A DNA stretch of 64,000 bases from an uncultured Roseibium sp. (GTDB lineage Bacteria > Pseudomonadota > Alphaproteobacteria > Rhizobiales > Stappiaceae), in the NCBI RefSeq assembly GCF_947496995.1, contig NZ_CANMFD010000005.1, positions 124,001 to 188,000 of the forward strand, read 5' to 3'. Below, in pieces: positions 50,859-60,744 of the stretch. Every line of letters starts with the position of its first letter. Positions within the stretch are counted from its first letter, which is position 1. The position numbers and the translations under genes are program-made. The notes beneath the pieces are model-generated. The model made no database searches and had not been told where the DNA came from. It saw only the letters and a list, made by a program, of their open reading frames with translations.

Positions 50859-51713
50859 ATGGACCGGTCAGATGTATCATCAACGCTCTTCGGTACTAGG
50901 CCCTTGAAACCTGGATTGTGTATCTTCGCATGTGCCTTGATTTCAGCCTGCTTGTGGCACAACCCGCAGGTCGAGGCCGCGTCCGGGCAGATCCGCATCG
51001 TGACGCAGGACTTTGCGCCGCTGCAGTGGGATAATGACGGACAGCCGGACGGCTATGTCGCCGACTTCATGCTTGCCGTCATTGACCGGGTCCGCGACCG
51101 TCTGCCGGTCCCGGTCGGACCGTTTGAATTTCTGCCCTGGAAAAGGGCGATGCTGATGGCGCGGCTGGAACCAAATGTCCTGCTTTTTTCGCTTTCCCGA
51201 ACGCCGGAACGCGAAGACTGGTTCGAGTGGCTGGGCGAAGTGTCCCCCTATGGGCAGTATTTCTATCAGCTCGATACCCGGCCGAAGATCGCCGTCGACC
51301 GGATTGAAGATCTCAAGACGCTCAAACTGCGGATCGGCGTTCAGGATGGCGGCAATCTTTACAGCTATCTGAAACAGCTCGGCTTTGATGAAACTGGTAA
51401 CATGGTGCCGATCACCGATTACCATCAGGGTATCGAGATGCTCTATCTCGGCCGACTCGATCTCGTTCCGCTGACGGGATTTCTGGCCGAAGCCTCCGCC
51501 TGTCGGCAAGGTTTTGACGGCGCGCGACTGAAGCCGGTGGTTTTTGTGGAGGCGCTGGCACAGCCCCTGTGGGCTGTCTTCAGCAAGGGAAGCGACCCCC
51601 AGCTGGTCGAGGCCTTCCGGGAGGAAATGGCCCGGTTGAGGGAAAACGGCTTTTTCGAAGAGACCTACGCCGATCACATCGAAAGCTGGCAGAAACTTGC
51701 CTGCGGCCAATAG
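50859..51713 (+). CDS. Extracellular solute-binding protein, family 3-like
   Basis: The protein is 284 residues with an N-terminal signal segment (about 1-42, ending QVEAASG) and a two-lobe periplasmic binding fold (IRIVTQDFAPLQWDNDGQPDGYVADFMLAVIDRV, then a hinge near residue 140). It resembles amino-acid-binding family 3 proteins. No ABC permease or ATPase gene is adjacent, so it may act as a stand-alone sensor or transport partner. The substrate is unknown. Confidence 0.82.
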   Translation: MDRSDVSSTLFGTRPLKPGLCIFACALISACLWHNPQVEAASGQIRIVTQDFAPLQWDNDGQPDGYVADFMLAVIDRVRDRLPVPVGPFEFLPWKRAMLMARLEPNVLLFSLSRTPEREDWFEWLGEVSPYGQYFYQLDTRPKIAVDRIEDLKTLKLRIGVQDGGNLYSYLKQLGFDETGNMVPITDYHQGIEMLYLGRLDLVPLTGFLAEASACRQGFDGARLKPVVFVEALAQPLWAVFSKGSDPQLVEAFREEMARLRENGFFEETYADHIESWQKLACGQ

Positions 51714-51785
51714 CTGTTTGCTATAATGGGCCGATGGATAGCCGCTTTGAGCGGCCGGTTTCAACGCAATCGTGAAAGACTATCA

Positions 51786-52337
51786 ATGACCGATCAGCAG
51801 ATCACATCGCTGGATGTGCTCGATTTCTGGTGGCAGGCCGGCGCCGGAAAATGGTTTGCAAGCGACGAGAAGTTCGACCGTGACTGCCGGGAGCGATTCC
51901 TGCCGGCGATCGAGGAAGCGTTTTCCGATGATCTGGATCCGTGGATGGAGACGGCGGACGGATCGCTCGCGCTTCTTCTGCTGCTGGACCAGATGCCCAG
52001 AAACGTGTTCCGGGGAACGGCCGATGCCTTCCAGGGAGATTCGAAGGCGCTGAGGGTGGCCGAGCATGCGCTTTCCCGCGGGTTCGATCGGGCCTTTCCA
52101 AAAGCAGCGCGTGGATTTTTCTATCTGCCTTTCGAGCATTCGGAGGATATGGCGGATCAGGAACGGTCGGTGGATCTGTTTCGGGCCCTCGGCGACACGG
52201 AGCTTTATCACTACGCGTTGATCCACATGGATGTCATCCGGCGGTTCGGCCGCTTTCCCCACCGCAACATTCTGTTCGGGCGGGACACGACGCCGAAAGA
52301 GCAGGCCTATCTGGATGACGGCGGGTTTTCCGCCTGA
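51786..52337 (+). CDS. DUF924 family protein
   Basis: The protein is 183 residues from the ATG at 51786 (MTDQQITSLDVLDFWW). It matches DUF924, an all-helical TPR-like family common in Proteobacteria and of unknown function. The motif LLLDQMPRNVFRGTADAFQGD and YLPFEHSEDMADQERSVDLF are highly conserved in the family. The in-frame extension to 51726 lacks a good start. Confidence 0.88.
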   Translation: MTDQQITSLDVLDFWWQAGAGKWFASDEKFDRDCRERFLPAIEEAFSDDLDPWMETADGSLALLLLLDQMPRNVFRGTADAFQGDSKALRVAEHALSRGFDRAFPKAARGFFYLPFEHSEDMADQERSVDLFRALGDTELYHYALIHMDVIRRFGRFPHRNILFGRDTTPKEQAYLDDGGFSA

Positions 52338-53094
<757 letters not shown>

Positions 53095-53115
53095 TTTTAG
53101 GTAAGGAAACGTATC

Positions 53116-54444
53116 ATGAATAAACTTGTCGCTAAGGGCGCGACGTCGCTGGCCTTGCTGAGCCTCTCGGCAGTGCCGGCCCTCGCCCAGGACACCGCGG
53201 CTATTCCGGCCGTGTCCCCTGAGGTCGCCTACATCCTGAACACGCTGCTGTTTCTGATCGGTGGTTTCCTCGTGATGTGGATGGCTGCCGGCTTTGCGAT
53301 GCTGGAAGCCGGCCTTGTCCGCTCCAAAAACGTCTCGATGCAGTGCCTGAAGAACATCACGCTCTACTCCATTGCGGGCCTGATGTACTGGATCACCGGT
53401 TACAACCTCATGTACACCGGTGTTGACGGCGGGTTCATGGGATCCTTCGGTCCGTACGCCTTCGATGCTGTCGGTGGCGATGCACTCGACACCGGTTATT
53501 CCACTGCGTCCGACTGGTTCTTCCAGATGGTGTTCTGCGCCACGACCGCGTCGATCGTCTCCGGCACCCTGGCCGAGCGCATCAAGCTGTGGCCGTTCCT
53601 GCTGTTCACCGTCGTTCTGACCGGTTTCATCTACCCGATCGCCGGTTCCTGGCAGTGGGGCGCGGGCTGGCTCTCTGAAATGGGCTTCTCCGACTTCGCC
53701 GGTTCGACACTGGTTCACTCCGTCGGTGGCTGGGCCGCTCTTGCCGGTGCGATCATCCTGGGTGCCCGTAAAGGCAAATACGGTGCGGACGGTTCGGTCC
53801 ATCCGTTCCCGGGTTCCTCCATGCCGCTGGCAACCCTGGGTACCTTCATCCTGTGGCTCGGCTGGTTCGGCTTCAACGGCGCGTCGCAGCTCGCAATGGG
53901 CACCATCAGCGACGTCTCCGACGTCTCCCGCATCTTCGCCAACACCAACATGGCGGCTGCCGCCGGTGTCGTCATGGCGGTCATCCTCACCCAGATCCTC
54001 TACAAGAAGGTCGACGTGACGATGGCTCTGAACGGCGCTCTTGCCGGTCTCGTTTCCATCACCGCCGAGCCGCTGGCTCCGAGTGTCTGGCAGACCGTGT
54101 TCATCGGTGCTGTCGGTGGTGCGATCGTCGTATTCGCCGTGCCGATGCTCGACAAGCTGAAGATCGACGACGTGGTCGGCGCCATCCCGGTTCACCTGCT
54201 GGCAGGTATCTGGGGCACGCTGATTGTGCCGCTCTCCAACACCGATGCCTCCTGGGGCGTTCAGATCACCGGTATCGTTGCCTACGGCGTGTTCACGCTG
54301 GTCGCTTCGGCAATCGTCTGGTTCATCCTGAAAGCCACCATGGGCATCCGGGTCTCGGAAGAAGAAGAAGCGCTCGGGCTCGACAAGGTCGAAGTCGGCG
54401 TGGAAGCCTATCCGGAATTCGGAATGGGATCCCAGCGCCTCTAA
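53116..54444 (+). CDS. amtB: Ammonium transporter AmtB
   Basis: The protein is 442 residues with a cleaved signal peptide (about 1-25, ending PALAQ) and eleven membrane helices. Both pore His residues are present in LVHSVGGWAALAG and VHLLAGIWGTL. AmtB moves ammonium into the cytoplasm and is gated by GlnK, whose gene lies just upstream. It ends at a strong terminator. The N-terminal signal peptide is usual for AmtB. Confidence 0.96.
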   Translation: MNKLVAKGATSLALLSLSAVPALAQDTAAIPAVSPEVAYILNTLLFLIGGFLVMWMAAGFAMLEAGLVRSKNVSMQCLKNITLYSIAGLMYWITGYNLMYTGVDGGFMGSFGPYAFDAVGGDALDTGYSTASDWFFQMVFCATTASIVSGTLAERIKLWPFLLFTVVLTGFIYPIAGSWQWGAGWLSEMGFSDFAGSTLVHSVGGWAALAGAIILGARKGKYGADGSVHPFPGSSMPLATLGTFILWLGWFGFNGASQLAMGTISDVSDVSRIFANTNMAAAAGVVMAVILTQILYKKVDVTMALNGALAGLVSITAEPLAPSVWQTVFIGAVGGAIVVFAVPMLDKLKIDDVVGAIPVHLLAGIWGTLIVPLSNTDASWGVQITGIVAYGVFTLVASAIVWFILKATMGIRVSEEEEALGLDKVEVGVEAYPEFGMGSQRL

Positions 54445-54471
54445 CAGGATGCGCTGACCAACATCTCCCAG

Positions 54472-54530
54472 GCGGTCTTTTGGCTCAGACCGCAAACTTG
54501 GAAGCCCGGAGTTCGCTCCGGGCTTTTTTT
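54472..54530 (+). terminator. Terminator of glnK-amtB
   Basis: Two hairpins follow the amtB stop. The first (54472-54493) pairs GCGGTCT with AGACCGC. The second (54502-54530) pairs AAGCCCGGAG with CTCCGGGCTT around a TTCG loop and runs into seven T residues, a classical intrinsic terminator. Confidence 0.9.
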
Positions 54531-54848
54531 ATTTGCCTGTACTGCAGGGGATGGCGCCGGAGCGTCTCGCGTCTGGTGGAATGCCCTGGATGTTCGGCGG
54601 GCCCCGAAAAGATCGCGTCCTCCATTGGATGTTGCTTGAAGGTCAGCAGGTTGATCCAAAAAATAGGCAAGTGATCATCAAATAAGCAGAATTCAAGGTC
54701 GCGAGTCGCTGTGTAAATCCGGATGTGCTCAATAGATCGGCTGAATTCTGCGTATTTTATAGACTTCTGCCCGATTGGCATGCGGATTGTATGGTTTGCG
54801 GTTCCAAAAGCATAAACAAACGGCAATTTGCCTAATCGGGGGTCGGAA
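54531..54848. other. Intergenic region before the second ammonium transporter
   Basis: No gene is supported in these 318 bases. The sigma-54-like site at 54775-54790 is the only clear element, about 60 bp before the start codon. Confidence 0.55.
54775..54790 (+). promoter_or_regulatory. Candidate sigma-54 promoter of the second ammonium transporter
   Basis: TTGGCATGCGGATTGT has GG and GT 10 bp apart, fitting the sigma-54 -24/-12 spacing, with -12 GC changed to GT. It lies 59 bp before the ATG at 54849. Confidence 0.5.
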
Positions 54849-56069
54849 ATGAGTGCAACAGGGGTTGGGGGGGACGTCTTTTTCGTTCTGGTCGGGGCTA
54901 TCCTCGTTTTTGCCATGCATGGAGGCTTCGCGTTTCTCGAAGTGGGAACCGTGCGGCAAAAGAACCAGGTCAATGCCCTGGTGAAAATTCTCGTCGACTT
55001 CGCGTTGTCGACCGTGACCTATTTCTTCGTCGGCTATGCCGTTGCCTATGGCACGACCTTCCTGGTGAATGCCGCGACCCTGTCCGGCGGCGGGGAGGGT
55101 TTCGAGCTGCAGGGCCTGACGCTGGTCAAGTTCTTCTTTCTCACCACTTTCGCCGCCGCCATTCCGGCGATCATCTCCGGCGGTATCGCCGAGCGGATGA
55201 AGTTCTGGCCGCAATGCCTTGCGACTGTCGCGCTTGTCGGCATTGTCTATCCTCTCTTCGAAGGCGTTGTCTGGAACGGCAATTTCGGCATCCAGGGCTG
55301 GATCGAAGCGTCCTTCGGCGCGCCCTTCCACGATTTCGCCGGATCCGTGGTGGTCCATGCCGTCGGTGGCTGGATCGCGTTGGCGGCCGTGCTGCTGCTT
55401 GGCCCGCGCATCGGCCGCTACGACCGCAACGGCCGCCCGGTCGGCATTCCGCCGTCCTCGCTTCCCTGGCTCGCCATGGGGTCCTGGATGCTGTGCGTGG
55501 GCTGGTTCGGCTTCAACGTGATGACGGCCGGGTCGCTGGAAGGGGCTTCCGGCCTTGTTGCGATCAACTCGCTGATGGCCATGGCAGGCGGCATCCTGGC
55601 CGCGCTCGTGGTCGGAAAGAACGACCCGGGGTTTGTCCATAACGGCGCGCTCGCCGGACTTGTCGCCGTCTGTGCCGGCTCCGACATAATGCATCCCGCG
55701 GGCTGTCTGGTTGTCGGCGCCATCGCGGGCGGGATCTTCGTGATCGGTTTCGAGATCTGCCAGAACAAGCTGAAAATCGACGATGTTCTCGGTGTCTGGC
55801 CGCTGCACGGCATCTGCGGCGCCTGGGGCGGCATTGCTGCCGGTTTCTTCGGACTGGAGGCGATGGGTGGTCTCGGCGGCGTGTCGCCGCTGGCTCAGAT
55901 CGCGGGGACTCTCCTTGGCGCGGTGTATGCGCTTGGCGCAGGCCTTGTCGTCTACGGCATTCTGAAAGTTGCAATGGGGCTGCGCCTGACGGCGGAAGAG
56001 GAGCACCTTGGGGCCGATCTTTCCATCCACAAGATCAGCGCCAACCCGGAAAGCGATCTGGGCAGGTAA
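54849..56069 (+). CDS. Ammonium transporter (second, divergent Amt)
   Basis: The protein is 406 residues from the ATG at 54849 (MSATGVGGDVFF) with eleven membrane helices and no clear signal peptide. The pore His residues lie in VVHAVGGWIAL and LHGICGAWGG. It is clearly different in sequence from the amtB product next door and lacks its own PII gene. It may serve a different ammonium range or act as a sensor-type Amt; this is inference. Confidence 0.92.
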   Translation: MSATGVGGDVFFVLVGAILVFAMHGGFAFLEVGTVRQKNQVNALVKILVDFALSTVTYFFVGYAVAYGTTFLVNAATLSGGGEGFELQGLTLVKFFFLTTFAAAIPAIISGGIAERMKFWPQCLATVALVGIVYPLFEGVVWNGNFGIQGWIEASFGAPFHDFAGSVVVHAVGGWIALAAVLLLGPRIGRYDRNGRPVGIPPSSLPWLAMGSWMLCVGWFGFNVMTAGSLEGASGLVAINSLMAMAGGILAALVVGKNDPGFVHNGALAGLVAVCAGSDIMHPAGCLVVGAIAGGIFVIGFEICQNKLKIDDVLGVWPLHGICGAWGGIAAGFFGLEAMGGLGGVSPLAQIAGTLLGAVYALGAGLVVYGILKVAMGLRLTAEEEHLGADLSIHKISANPESDLGR

Positions 56070-56171
56070 AGGTCCGAAAGCAGGCTCTGGCCTTGCGCCG
56101 GGATCTGTTTCCGTCTCTGAAGGTCCCGGCTCAAGGCCGGGACGGAGGGCTTGGGGAGGCAGCCGTGTACT

Positions 56172-56855
56172 TCAAGCCACTGGGCTGGTGTCCGACAGCA
56201 TGGCTGCCAGGTCGTCATGACTGTCGACGACCCTGTGAGCCCCTGCGGCCGACAACTGTTCTGCATGGCCGTCATGGCTGTGACCGCCGCCGACAAATCC
56301 CCAGACGGTCATGCCCGCGGCCAGCCCGGCCTTGACCCCGTTGGCGCTGTCTTCGATGACAAGCGTCGACGCCGGCTGCACACCCAGCTTGCCGGCAGCG
56401 AAGAGAAAGAGATCCGGCGCCGGTTTGCCGTTCTCAACCTGTTCGCCTGAATAGATGTGCGGCTCGAAATAGGCGTGAAGGCCGGTGTGGCGCAGCTTGT
56501 GGTGCAGCCGCTGCAGGCGGGACGAGGACGCGACCGCCCGTGCTCCCCTGTGTGCCTCCAGCAGTTCCTTGATGCCGGCTATGTCGGTGAGTTCGGCGTC
56601 GATCCGCGCCAAAGTGGCTGCGTCAAGGTCCGGACCAAAGGTCTCCGGCAGGGGACCCTTGCCGAGTGCCTGATGATCACTTTGCAAAGCGGCACAGAAG
56701 TCCGCGCCACCGAGGCCCTGGAAGCGGTCCATATAGACATTCAGGTCGTAATGAAGACCGATCCTGGCCAGATGCTCGCGTTCCACTTCCACATAGATCT
56801 TTTCGGAATCGACCAGAACGCCGTCGCAATCGAAAAGGATCGCCTCAAATGCCAT
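56172..56855 (-). CDS. HAD-family hydrolase (phosphoglucomutase/phosphatase-like)
   Basis: The protein is 227 residues with HAD motif I FDCDGVLVDSEKIY (nucleophile and acid Asp), motif II Ser in VASSSRLQRLHHKL, Lys in ENGKPAPDLFLFAA and motif IV VIEDSANGVKAG. The cap is of the beta-phosphoglucomutase type. The substrate is unknown. It begins 26 bp after the permease gene on the same strand and may be co-transcribed with it. Confidence 0.88.
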   Translation of the reverse strand: MAFEAILFDCDGVLVDSEKIYVEVEREHLARIGLHYDLNVYMDRFQGLGGADFCAALQSDHQALGKGPLPETFGPDLDAATLARIDAELTDIAGIKELLEAHRGARAVASSSRLQRLHHKLRHTGLHAYFEPHIYSGEQVENGKPAPDLFLFAAGKLGVQPASTLVIEDSANGVKAGLAAGMTVWGFVGGGHSHDGHAEQLSAAGAHRVVDSHDDLAAMLSDTSPVA

Positions 56856-56881
56856 GTCATCCTCATTGTATGGGTCGGTAC

Positions 56882-57730
56882 CTAGTGTGAGCCGTCGAAC
56901 AGACCTTTAACAACCTGTCTTTGAAACAAGATGACAAGCAGTGCCGGCGGGAGCACCGCCAGAACCGCGAGCATCAATCCGTGCGGGCTGGCGCGGCCGA
57001 AGAACTGCATGCCCCGGACCAGCGTGTAGGCGCTCTCCTCGGATGTCACGATGACGGGCCAGAGATACTGGTTCCAGCCGGTGACGAACAACACCAGGAA
57101 CAGCGCTCCGGCCGTCGGCAGCGAAATCGGCAGGAGAATGTCCCTGAAGAACCGGAAGGGGCCGGCGCCGTCGAGGCGTGCGGATTCCATCAGCGTGTCC
57201 GGCACCGTCAACAGAAACTGGCGAAAGAACAGCGTTCCAAGTCCGGAGGCGACAAGCGGGAAAATGAGCCCGGCACGCGTGTTCACCATGCCAAGCTCCG
57301 CAACGACCTCATAAGTGGGCAGAAAGCGGGATTCCAGCGGCAGCAAAAGCGTGAGTAGAAGAATGGCGAAGACGAGGCTTGCAAACCTGATGCGGAAGTA
57401 GATCAGCGCATAGGCGGTGATGAGCGAAAGGACCAGCTTCAGGGAGGCAAAACCCGCGCCGAGCAGGAGGGAATTCCACAGCATCGTGAGCGCAGTCACT
57501 TCTCCGGAAAAGCCATAGTCCGATGTCAGGAAACGGCCGTAATTTTCGAGCGCGTTTCCTCCCATGTCGAGTCTCGGCATCATGGGGACGCCAGCCCCGT
57601 GGGTTGTCGCCGCGAACAGGGTATAGATCGGGACCGCCATGAAGAGCGATCCGGCGATCAGAATGATGTGGTCGGCAAGCTGGGCGTGAAACCGCCGCCA
57701 GGAAGGCATTTTGGGATCATCCTGTTTCAA
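56882..57730 (-). CDS. Carbohydrate-type ABC transporter permease (UgpE/MalG-like), orphan
   Basis: The protein is 282 residues with six membrane helices and the permease EAA loop MESARLDGAGPFRFFRDILLPISLP. Overall it resembles UgpE, the second permease of glycerol-3-phosphate importers. No partner permease, binding protein or ATPase gene is found near it: upstream is the CDF gene and downstream the HAD hydrolase. A rearrangement or a distant partner is possible. Confidence 0.85.
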   Translation of the reverse strand: MKQDDPKMPSWRRFHAQLADHIILIAGSLFMAVPIYTLFAATTHGAGVPMMPRLDMGGNALENYGRFLTSDYGFSGEVTALTMLWNSLLLGAGFASLKLVLSLITAYALIYFRIRFASLVFAILLLTLLLPLESRFLPTYEVVAELGMVNTRAGLIFPLVASGLGTLFFRQFLLTVPDTLMESARLDGAGPFRFFRDILLPISLPTAGALFLVLFVTGWNQYLWPVIVTSEESAYTLVRGMQFFGRASPHGLMLAVLAVLPPALLVILFQRQVVKGLFDGSH

Positions 57731-57789
57731 GAATTCGGTCTTGCGGGGCAGATGTGGTTTCCAATGAGGGTGTTCATTGGGAATCGCTC

Positions 57790-58683
57790 CTAGAGAACGA
57801 CAATACCGGAATGTTTCGCCTTGTGTTCGGGCTCCACATGAATGGTGACCTTTGCGCCTGGAACGTCTGCCGCGATGGCGACCTCGATCCTGTCGCAGAT
57901 ATCGTGCGCAGCTTCAACCGACATTTCTCCCGGAACGACCAGATGAAAATCGACGAAGGTCGTCTTGCCGGCAATGCGGGAGCGAAGGTCATGTGCTTCG
58001 ATGGCACCCTCGCCCTGTTCGGAAATCTGCAGGCGGATCTTGTCGAGAACGTCGGCGGAAGCAGCCTCGTCCATGAGGCCGCCGACGGATTCCTTTACCA
58101 ACCTCCAGCCGGACCACAGCACGGCGAAGCCGACGAGAGCTGCGAGCGCGGGATCAAGAATCTTCCAACCCGTCATCAGCACAAGCACGACGCCGGTCAG
58201 CACACCGGCCGAGGTTATGACGTCCGCCATCAGGTGTCTGCCGTCGGCCAAGAGCGCCGGTGACCGTGTCTTGCTGCCGTAATGGATCAGGTAGCGCGCC
58301 CAGAGCGCGTTGATGATCGCGGCGCTCAGGTTCATGGCGATCCCCACCGGGGAATAATGCGGGCTGCGGCCGCTGGTGAAGCCGATCCAGGACGCATAGA
58401 AAATGGATATCGCCGCCAGGACGATCATCACTCCGACCAGAACGGCCGCGAAGTATTCAGCCTTGTCGTGACCGTAGGGATGATTGCTGTCGGCGGGTTT
58501 GGCTGCGAACCACACGGCCGCCAGAGCTGCGATCGAGGCCGCGATATTGACGGTCGTTTCCAGGGCGTCGGAAAACAGGGCGACAGACCCGGTCAGCCAA
58601 TAGGCTGCGAATTTGAGACCGAGCACAAGGATGCCAATCAAGATGCTTGAAAAGGCAATCCGTAGCCTGCGCTTCAGGTCCAT
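57790..58683 (-). CDS. Cation diffusion facilitator family transporter
   Basis: The protein is 297 residues from the ATG at 58683 (MDLKRRLRIAFSS) with six membrane helices and a C-terminal cytoplasmic domain (about 205-295). The metal-site motifs are FSDALETTVN and HPYGHDKAEYF. CDF proteins export Zn2+, Fe2+, Mn2+ or similar ions by proton exchange; the metal cannot be read here. The in-frame extension to 58761 has no good start. Confidence 0.9.
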   Translation of the reverse strand: MDLKRRLRIAFSSILIGILVLGLKFAAYWLTGSVALFSDALETTVNIAASIAALAAVWFAAKPADSNHPYGHDKAEYFAAVLVGVMIVLAAISIFYASWIGFTSGRSPHYSPVGIAMNLSAAIINALWARYLIHYGSKTRSPALLADGRHLMADVITSAGVLTGVVLVLMTGWKILDPALAALVGFAVLWSGWRLVKESVGGLMDEAASADVLDKIRLQISEQGEGAIEAHDLRSRIAGKTTFVDFHLVVPGEMSVEAAHDICDRIEVAIAADVPGAKVTIHVEPEHKAKHSGIVVL

Positions 58684-59036
58684 GTCATACCCCCGGATCA
58701 ATCCGCCCGAACAAGATGCGTGAGAGCGGAAATGCCGGTTGAATTCCGGCTGCTCCAGCATGTCCTGCGTTCAATGCAACGCTGACAGATGCCCTAACAC
58801 TTTACAACCAATCAACTTTCAGACCTGCTTCTGTTCCGACAAGAGGTCTGTCGATCTGATGAGCCGATCGAACCGGCGCAAGGGGTAGCAGCTTTTGCGC
58901 GGGTTACAAGGCACATGGCGCCATTATTCCCGCGAAATCAGCTGAATGCCTGGAATTTGCCCGGCGATCACAGGGCAGGGGATTGGCAACCTTAAGTGTG
59001 TGTGCTGGCGATCCCGAGGTGCAACAGGCTTCGAGA
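58684..59036. other. Intergenic region, no gene supported
   Basis: These 353 bases lie upstream of the CDF gene and downstream of the DUF1223 gene. I see no conserved frame or RNA in them; the part near 58684-58810 may hold the CDF promoter. Confidence 0.45.
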
Positions 59037-59813
59037 TCAGCCTTTCCAGTCCAGAACCGTGGCGCCGATGATGGTTCCCGGGCCGTCCTGGTCTTCCACC
59101 TGGATCAAGATCGCGCAGCGGGCGTCGCCTTTCAGCATAAGCTTGGATTTCGGCATGCGGAAGGTCTCCGCGCCGCCGGACCACATACCGATGGGCTGGA
59201 GATTGCGGACGACATTCACATACCGGATCTTCCGTCCGGCATTTTCCCCGCGGCCGATATCAACCGCCGTCTCGTCTTCGATCCGGACGAAATAGACCGT
59301 CGCCATCGCCGCGTTGCCGGGCAGGGTTCCGTCCACCTTGGCCTGAACGACCATGTTGGAGATTTTCAGATCGACGGTGGCGGTGAAAGGATCTGTGCGG
59401 GCAAGGGCCGCGCGGACATCCCTTTCGCGGCTGCCGACGACGTGTTCATTGCCGTTGATGACCATCTGCGGGGTATAGACCGAGCGGTCACCCCGACGGG
59501 CCGCGTAAGCGCGCTGGCGCTGGGAATTGGCCGGGCTTGCGAGCGTGTCCTTCCAGCCGAGATAGTCCCAGTAATCCACCGGCATGACGAGCGTCAGCAG
59601 ATCGCTTTCCTCTCCGACCAGCCGCTCCGCGAGCTGGTCGGCCGGCGGACAGGACGAGCAGCCCTGGCTTGTGAACAGTTCAACGACCTTTTGAGGCTCG
59701 GCCCCGGCGTGGCTCAAGGAAGCCGTCAGCGTGACTATTCCGGCCAGGACGATAAAAATCTTCCGGAAAGCATTCGCGGCTCTCCGGCGCTGTGCACCCA
59801 CCATCTGGTTCAA
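59037..59813 (-). CDS. DUF1223 domain protein (secreted, thioredoxin-like)
   Basis: The protein is 258 residues with a signal segment (about 1-38, ending AGAEPQ) and the DUF1223 fold, a thioredoxin-like domain with CSSC in ELFTSQGCSSCPPADQL. The conserved VMPVDYWDYLGWKDTLASP block follows. Members are common in Alphaproteobacteria, with unproven function; a redox role in the periplasm is plausible. It lies next to ccmG but on its own promoter region. Confidence 0.85.
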   Translation of the reverse strand: MNQMVGAQRRRAANAFRKIFIVLAGIVTLTASLSHAGAEPQKVVELFTSQGCSSCPPADQLAERLVGEESDLLTLVMPVDYWDYLGWKDTLASPANSQRQRAYAARRGDRSVYTPQMVINGNEHVVGSRERDVRAALARTDPFTATVDLKISNMVVQAKVDGTLPGNAAMATVYFVRIEDETAVDIGRGENAGRKIRYVNVVRNLQPIGMWSGGAETFRMPKSKLMLKGDARCAILIQVEDQDGPGTIIGATVLDWKG

Positions 59814-59937
59814 TTCCTCTTCTGGATGGCGTCAAAATATGCAATCGCGCTGTCAATCGCGAGTCACGAGGCAGTGACCATGGCGGGTTTTGCCGGATAT
59901 CGCGCAAATGTGACGAAGGATGCCATACCCCGGTGGG

Positions 59938-60561
59938 TCAGCCGCCTTGCTGGATTTTCCGGAGTTCAGGCAGAAAAACGTCCCGGTAGGACTGGGGGCT
60001 GAGCGGACCGATGAATTTGTACCGGATCATGCCGCGGGTATCGACGATGAAGGTTTCCGGAACGCCGTAGACACCCCATTCGATGGCTGTACGGCCAGCG
60101 TCATCCGCGCCGATACGCGTGTAGGGGTTGCCGAGGCTTCCGAGGAAGCGGCGCGCGTTTTCCGGTTTGTCCTTGTAGTTGATGCCCAGAAGCTGGATGC
60201 CCTCCACCGTTGCCAGGTCCTCCAGCAGCGGATGTTCCTGACGGCAGGGCACGCACCAGGAGGCAAAGATGTTGACGACGGACACCTTGCCCAGAAGATC
60301 GTCACGCGAAAAGCCGGGTACGGGGTCGTCGTCCCTGAGGAGGTCGGGTACGGGTGCGAGCGTGAAGTCCGGAGCCGGTTTGTTGAGGAGCGCGGAGGGG
60401 ATTTTCTGCGGATCGTTGCCAAGCGTAAGCTGGAACAGAAACAGGCCGGCGAGCGCGGCGAACAGCACCAGGGGCAGCAGGACAAGCACCGGGAAGCCGC
60501 GCTTCGGCGTTTTCGAGCCAGGGTCCTTGCCGGAGCCGGCATTTGTGTCTTGAGCACTCAT
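59938..60561 (-). CDS. ccmG: Thiol:disulfide interchange protein CcmG (DsbE)
   Basis: CcmG keeps apocytochrome c Cys residues reduced for heme attachment. The protein is 207 residues with one N-terminal membrane helix (about 22-45) and a periplasmic thioredoxin domain with W102-C103-V-P-C106. The family loop GVYGVPETFIVD is present. It follows ccmD after 5 bp in the ccmABCDG block and ends the visible operon. Confidence 0.93.
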   Translation of the reverse strand: MSAQDTNAGSGKDPGSKTPKRGFPVLVLLPLVLFAALAGLFLFQLTLGNDPQKIPSALLNKPAPDFTLAPVPDLLRDDDPVPGFSRDDLLGKVSVVNIFASWCVPCRQEHPLLEDLATVEGIQLLGINYKDKPENARRFLGSLGNPYTRIGADDAGRTAIEWGVYGVPETFIVDTRGMIRYKFIGPLSPQSYRDVFLPELRKIQQGG

Positions 60562-60566
60562 TCGGG

Positions 60567-60740
60567 TTAGCGACCGCCTTCTTCAGGCCGCCGGCGGGAG
60601 ACGCCCTGCTCCGCAAGCTCCTTCAGCGCCCTTTCCAGGTTTGCCTTGTCGATCCTTATCCATGCGATCAGAACGAGCACGGTGAGGAGACAAAGGCCGT
60701 AGGAGGCAAGGATAAAGCCGGCGTGGGAGCCAAGGTCCAT
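60567..60740 (-). CDS. ccmD: Heme exporter protein CcmD
   Basis: This 57-residue protein has one membrane helix (FILASYGLCLLTVLVLIAWI) followed by a charged C-terminal tail (RIDKANLERALKELAEQG), the pattern of CcmD. The ATG at 60740 lies 4 bp after the ccmC stop, and its TAA is 5 bp before ccmG. CcmD stabilises CcmE with the CcmABC complex. Its place between ccmC and ccmG supports the call. Confidence 0.88.
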   Translation of the reverse strand: MDLGSHAGFILASYGLCLLTVLVLIAWIRIDKANLERALKELAEQGVSRRRPEEGGR

Positions 60741-60744
60741 GATC

